A stretch of DNA of 64,000 bases, from contig CAWJNN010000068.1 in assembly GCA_963844115.1 (NCBI GenBank), positions 8,579-72,578 on the forward strand. Direction: 5' to 3'. The notes beneath the pieces are model-generated. The model worked only from the letters and a program-made list of their open reading frames with translations. It made no database searches and was not told the origin of the DNA. This document shows positions 62,891 to 64,000 of the stretch, piece by piece (the stretch's first letter is position 1; the number at the start of each line of letters is the position of its first letter). Both the position numbers and the translations under genes were made by a program. Source of the stretch: CS4-C045 sp963844115. Its GTDB lineage: Bacteria > Planctomycetota > Planctomycetia > Pirellulales > UBA7805.

Positions 62891-63251
62891 GTCTTCTCAG
62901 AAGTTGAAGAGCAGACTTCGTTCCATTGCTTATCCGGCCGTTGATCGCATCGTTTGCCGCTTCCACGTCCGAGAATCGCAACAGCTCGGCGTGGGCCTCC
63001 AGACAGAAACTGCACGCGTTCGCCATAGAAACTCCGCAGGCGATCGCATCGGTCTCCGGGCGTGAGCACGCGCCCGAGAAATACGACGCCTTCGCGGAAT
63101 TCCAGAATGCGTCAAGGAATTCGGGGAAGTAGGAGTGAACGAGGTACGGGCCGGGGATTTCTCCTCCGGGAAACACTCCGCGCACTTCATCGTACACGCG
63201 CTTCAACGTGCCGCTTGACCGCTTTGCATGGGCAGGTTTGACGTACCTCAT
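62808..63251 (-). CDS. Carboxymuconolactone decarboxylase/AhpD-like protein, 3' end replaced
   Basis: 147 residues. MRYVKPAHAKRSSGTLKRVY and DEVRGVFPGGEIPGPYLVHS lead to the redox centre MANACSFCLEAHAELL, a CxxC-x3-H as in AhpD/CMD peroxidatic proteins. The last 25 or so residues (VSSTDSRVGPQTKAKRDCL) are translated from the inverted-repeat element 62800-62890 and replace the normal C-terminal helices. It starts nine bases after the NTF2-like gene, in one operon with it. Activity is uncertain because of the truncation. Confidence 0.75.
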   Translation of the reverse strand: MRYVKPAHAKRSSGTLKRVYDEVRGVFPGGEIPGPYLVHSYFPEFLDAFWNSAKASYFSGACSRPETDAIACGVSMANACSFCLEAHAELLRFSDVEAANDAINGRISNGTKSALQLLRRQKVSSTDSRVGPQTKAKRDCLIPQIGT

Positions 63252-63260
63252 AGCGCACCC

Positions 63261-63635
63261 CTACCTCATTGCCTGAGTGAACAAGGCGCTGTCAGCGAAC
63301 TGTCGAAACTTGATGATCCTGCCGTCCCGCAGCGTGTAGACGTGGGCAAACACGGCTTTCATTGCCTTGCCGGACTTCTTGAACACACCGCTGTAGTGTC
63401 CGATCGTGACCACGTTGTTACCGGACTCAAGAAACGTCTCGGCGACGGCCTGAAAATCGTCCCAGTCCTGATCGATTTTTGAGAACACGCCGTCGATCAA
63501 TTCCTGCGGACCGTGATACGTTCCGCCGTATGGGAATCCTTCCATCTCCTGCCACTCGACGTCCGGCGCGAGATTCTCGAACAGCTTCGTGTGCTCTTCG
63601 TAATTCGATTTGACGATTTCAAGGTTGCTCTTCAC
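63261..63635 (-). CDS. NTF2-like/SnoaL-like protein
   Basis: 124 residues from GTG 63633-63635, which has AGGAG eight bases upstream; a longer frame to 63725 lacks this signal. The cone-shaped NTF2 pattern is clear: LEIVKSNYEEHTKLFENLAP, VEWQEMEGFPYGGTYHGPQE, FLESGNNVVTIGHYSGVFKK, MKAVFAHVYTLRDGRIIKFR. No catalytic residues can be named. It lies between a sigma factor and an AhpD-like gene, a grouping typical of ECF-sigma-linked stress loci. Confidence 0.82.
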   Translation of the reverse strand: MKSNLEIVKSNYEEHTKLFENLAPDVEWQEMEGFPYGGTYHGPQELIDGVFSKIDQDWDDFQAVAETFLESGNNVVTIGHYSGVFKKSGKAMKAVFAHVYTLRDGRIIKFRQFADSALFTQAMR

Positions 63636-63730
63636 GACATGGCTCCTTTGGAACAAGTGGTTGTTTGTCTGCTGGCGAGATGCCCGCCACATAACCACGT
63701 CGCAAGAGAAAACCGAAAACGACAATCAGC

Positions 63731-64000
63731 TCAGAAGTTTTTCCGATGCGATTCGAGTTGAGAGAGCCGTTGTTGAAGAAACTGACGCTGGGGGTCGTTC
63801 TGGCTCAGATCAAGCGCTCGACGATACGCCGTTATCGCGTCGTCGCTCCGCCCGGCGCGTCGGAGTAGATCGGCGTGTGCCGCGTGGAACGGTTGGTATT
63901 CCTGCAACTCGGTGGCGACAGATTCCAGAAGTCGCAGGCCCGCGTCCGGGCTTTCGGCATGCGAAAGTGCAACAGCGTGGTTCAGTGTGACGATGGAGGA
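63731..64000 (-). CDS. ECF sigma factor with TPR-like C-terminus (ECF42/DUF6596 type), partial
   Basis: The 89 C-terminal residues, open to the window edge. IVTLNHAVALSHAESPDAGL, RLLESVATELQEYQPFHAAH, ADLLRRAGRSDDAITAYRRA, LDLSQNDPQRQFLQQRLSQL match the TPR-like tail of DUF6596/ECF42-type sigma factors. The sigma regions 2 and 4 lie outside the window. On the same strand follow the NTF2-like and AhpD-like genes, probably its regulated partners. Confidence 0.8.
   Translation of the reverse strand, partial: SSIVTLNHAVALSHAESPDAGLRLLESVATELQEYQPFHAAHADLLRRAGRSDDAITAYRRALDLSQNDPQRQFLQQRLSQLESHRKNF

Noticed and set aside
1..64000. tRNA or rRNA genes.
   Set aside because: I found no T-loop/acceptor pattern and no rRNA-like conserved stretch when reading both strands by eye; a tRNAscan run would be decisive.

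Overview
The window reads as a chromosomal segment of a planctomycete, most likely from the Pirellulales. The evidence is gene content: an imuA-type SOS gene, GGDD-type (pyrophosphate-dependent) phosphofructokinase, an exported Ni superoxide dismutase, Gram-negative envelope genes (lpxD, lpxI, rseP, BBP7-like beta barrel), a DUF1570 protein, an acidic TPR protein, a stand-alone CoaB, flotillin-like FloA, and a kinase N-terminal module typical of planctomycete Ser/Thr kinases next to an ECF-like sigma factor. No rRNA, tRNA or CRISPR array was seen.

Layout. 1-5.8 kb: imuA (cut by the window edge), a histone-deacetylase-family enzyme, a sigma-70 factor, a HTH-receiver regulator, PPi-type PFK. 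6.5-12.6 kb: an SbcD/YhaO-like phosphoesterase that has lost metal ligands, a membrane-anchored SbcC/YhaN-like ATPase, a lipoprotein and a GNAT enzyme. 13.3-17.2 kb: a PAS sensor kinase, an ANTAR response regulator, a 339-bp nested palindrome and an exported Tll0287-like haem protein. 17.4-20.5 kb: amidinotransferase and small hypotheticals. 20.9-30.0 kb: TPR protein, ExbB, ExbD and a large membrane protein with a terpenoid-toroid domain. 30.2-33.7 kb: exported methyltransferase, DUF983, NiSOD, APC permease. 33.8-38.2 kb: a mobile island with a truncated pcm, one remnant and two apparently identical RAYT elements (each with the same amber stop), and a broken ankyrin gene. 38.2-47.2 kb: lpxI, lpxD, HAD, rseP, dxr, then ftsH. 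47.4-55.4 kb: a phosphodiesterase-fold protein, secreted hypotheticals, BBP7-like porin, floA. 55.8-60.1 kb: coaB, a GH127 gene lacking its catalytic part, sulfotransferase and DUF2156. 60.6-64 kb: kinase N-terminal module, ECF-like sigma, J-domain/PilZ fusion, and a sigma/NTF2/AhpD-like stress operon.

Two features cross the whole window. First, many intergenic spacers are filled by short tandem arrays, mostly of 7-bp units (GGATTGC, CCACAGT, CGATCAC types) and some of 15-16 bp. They often run exactly from one gene to the next, and one lies in frame inside imuA. They resemble in style the heptanucleotide STRR repeats of cyanobacteria. Second, eleven single-step frameshifts break nine otherwise well-conserved genes, several of them normally essential (dxr, rseP, lpxD), and most lie in GCGC/CGCG or G/C-run contexts. 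I read these mainly as sequence or assembly errors and annotate the genes as continuous.
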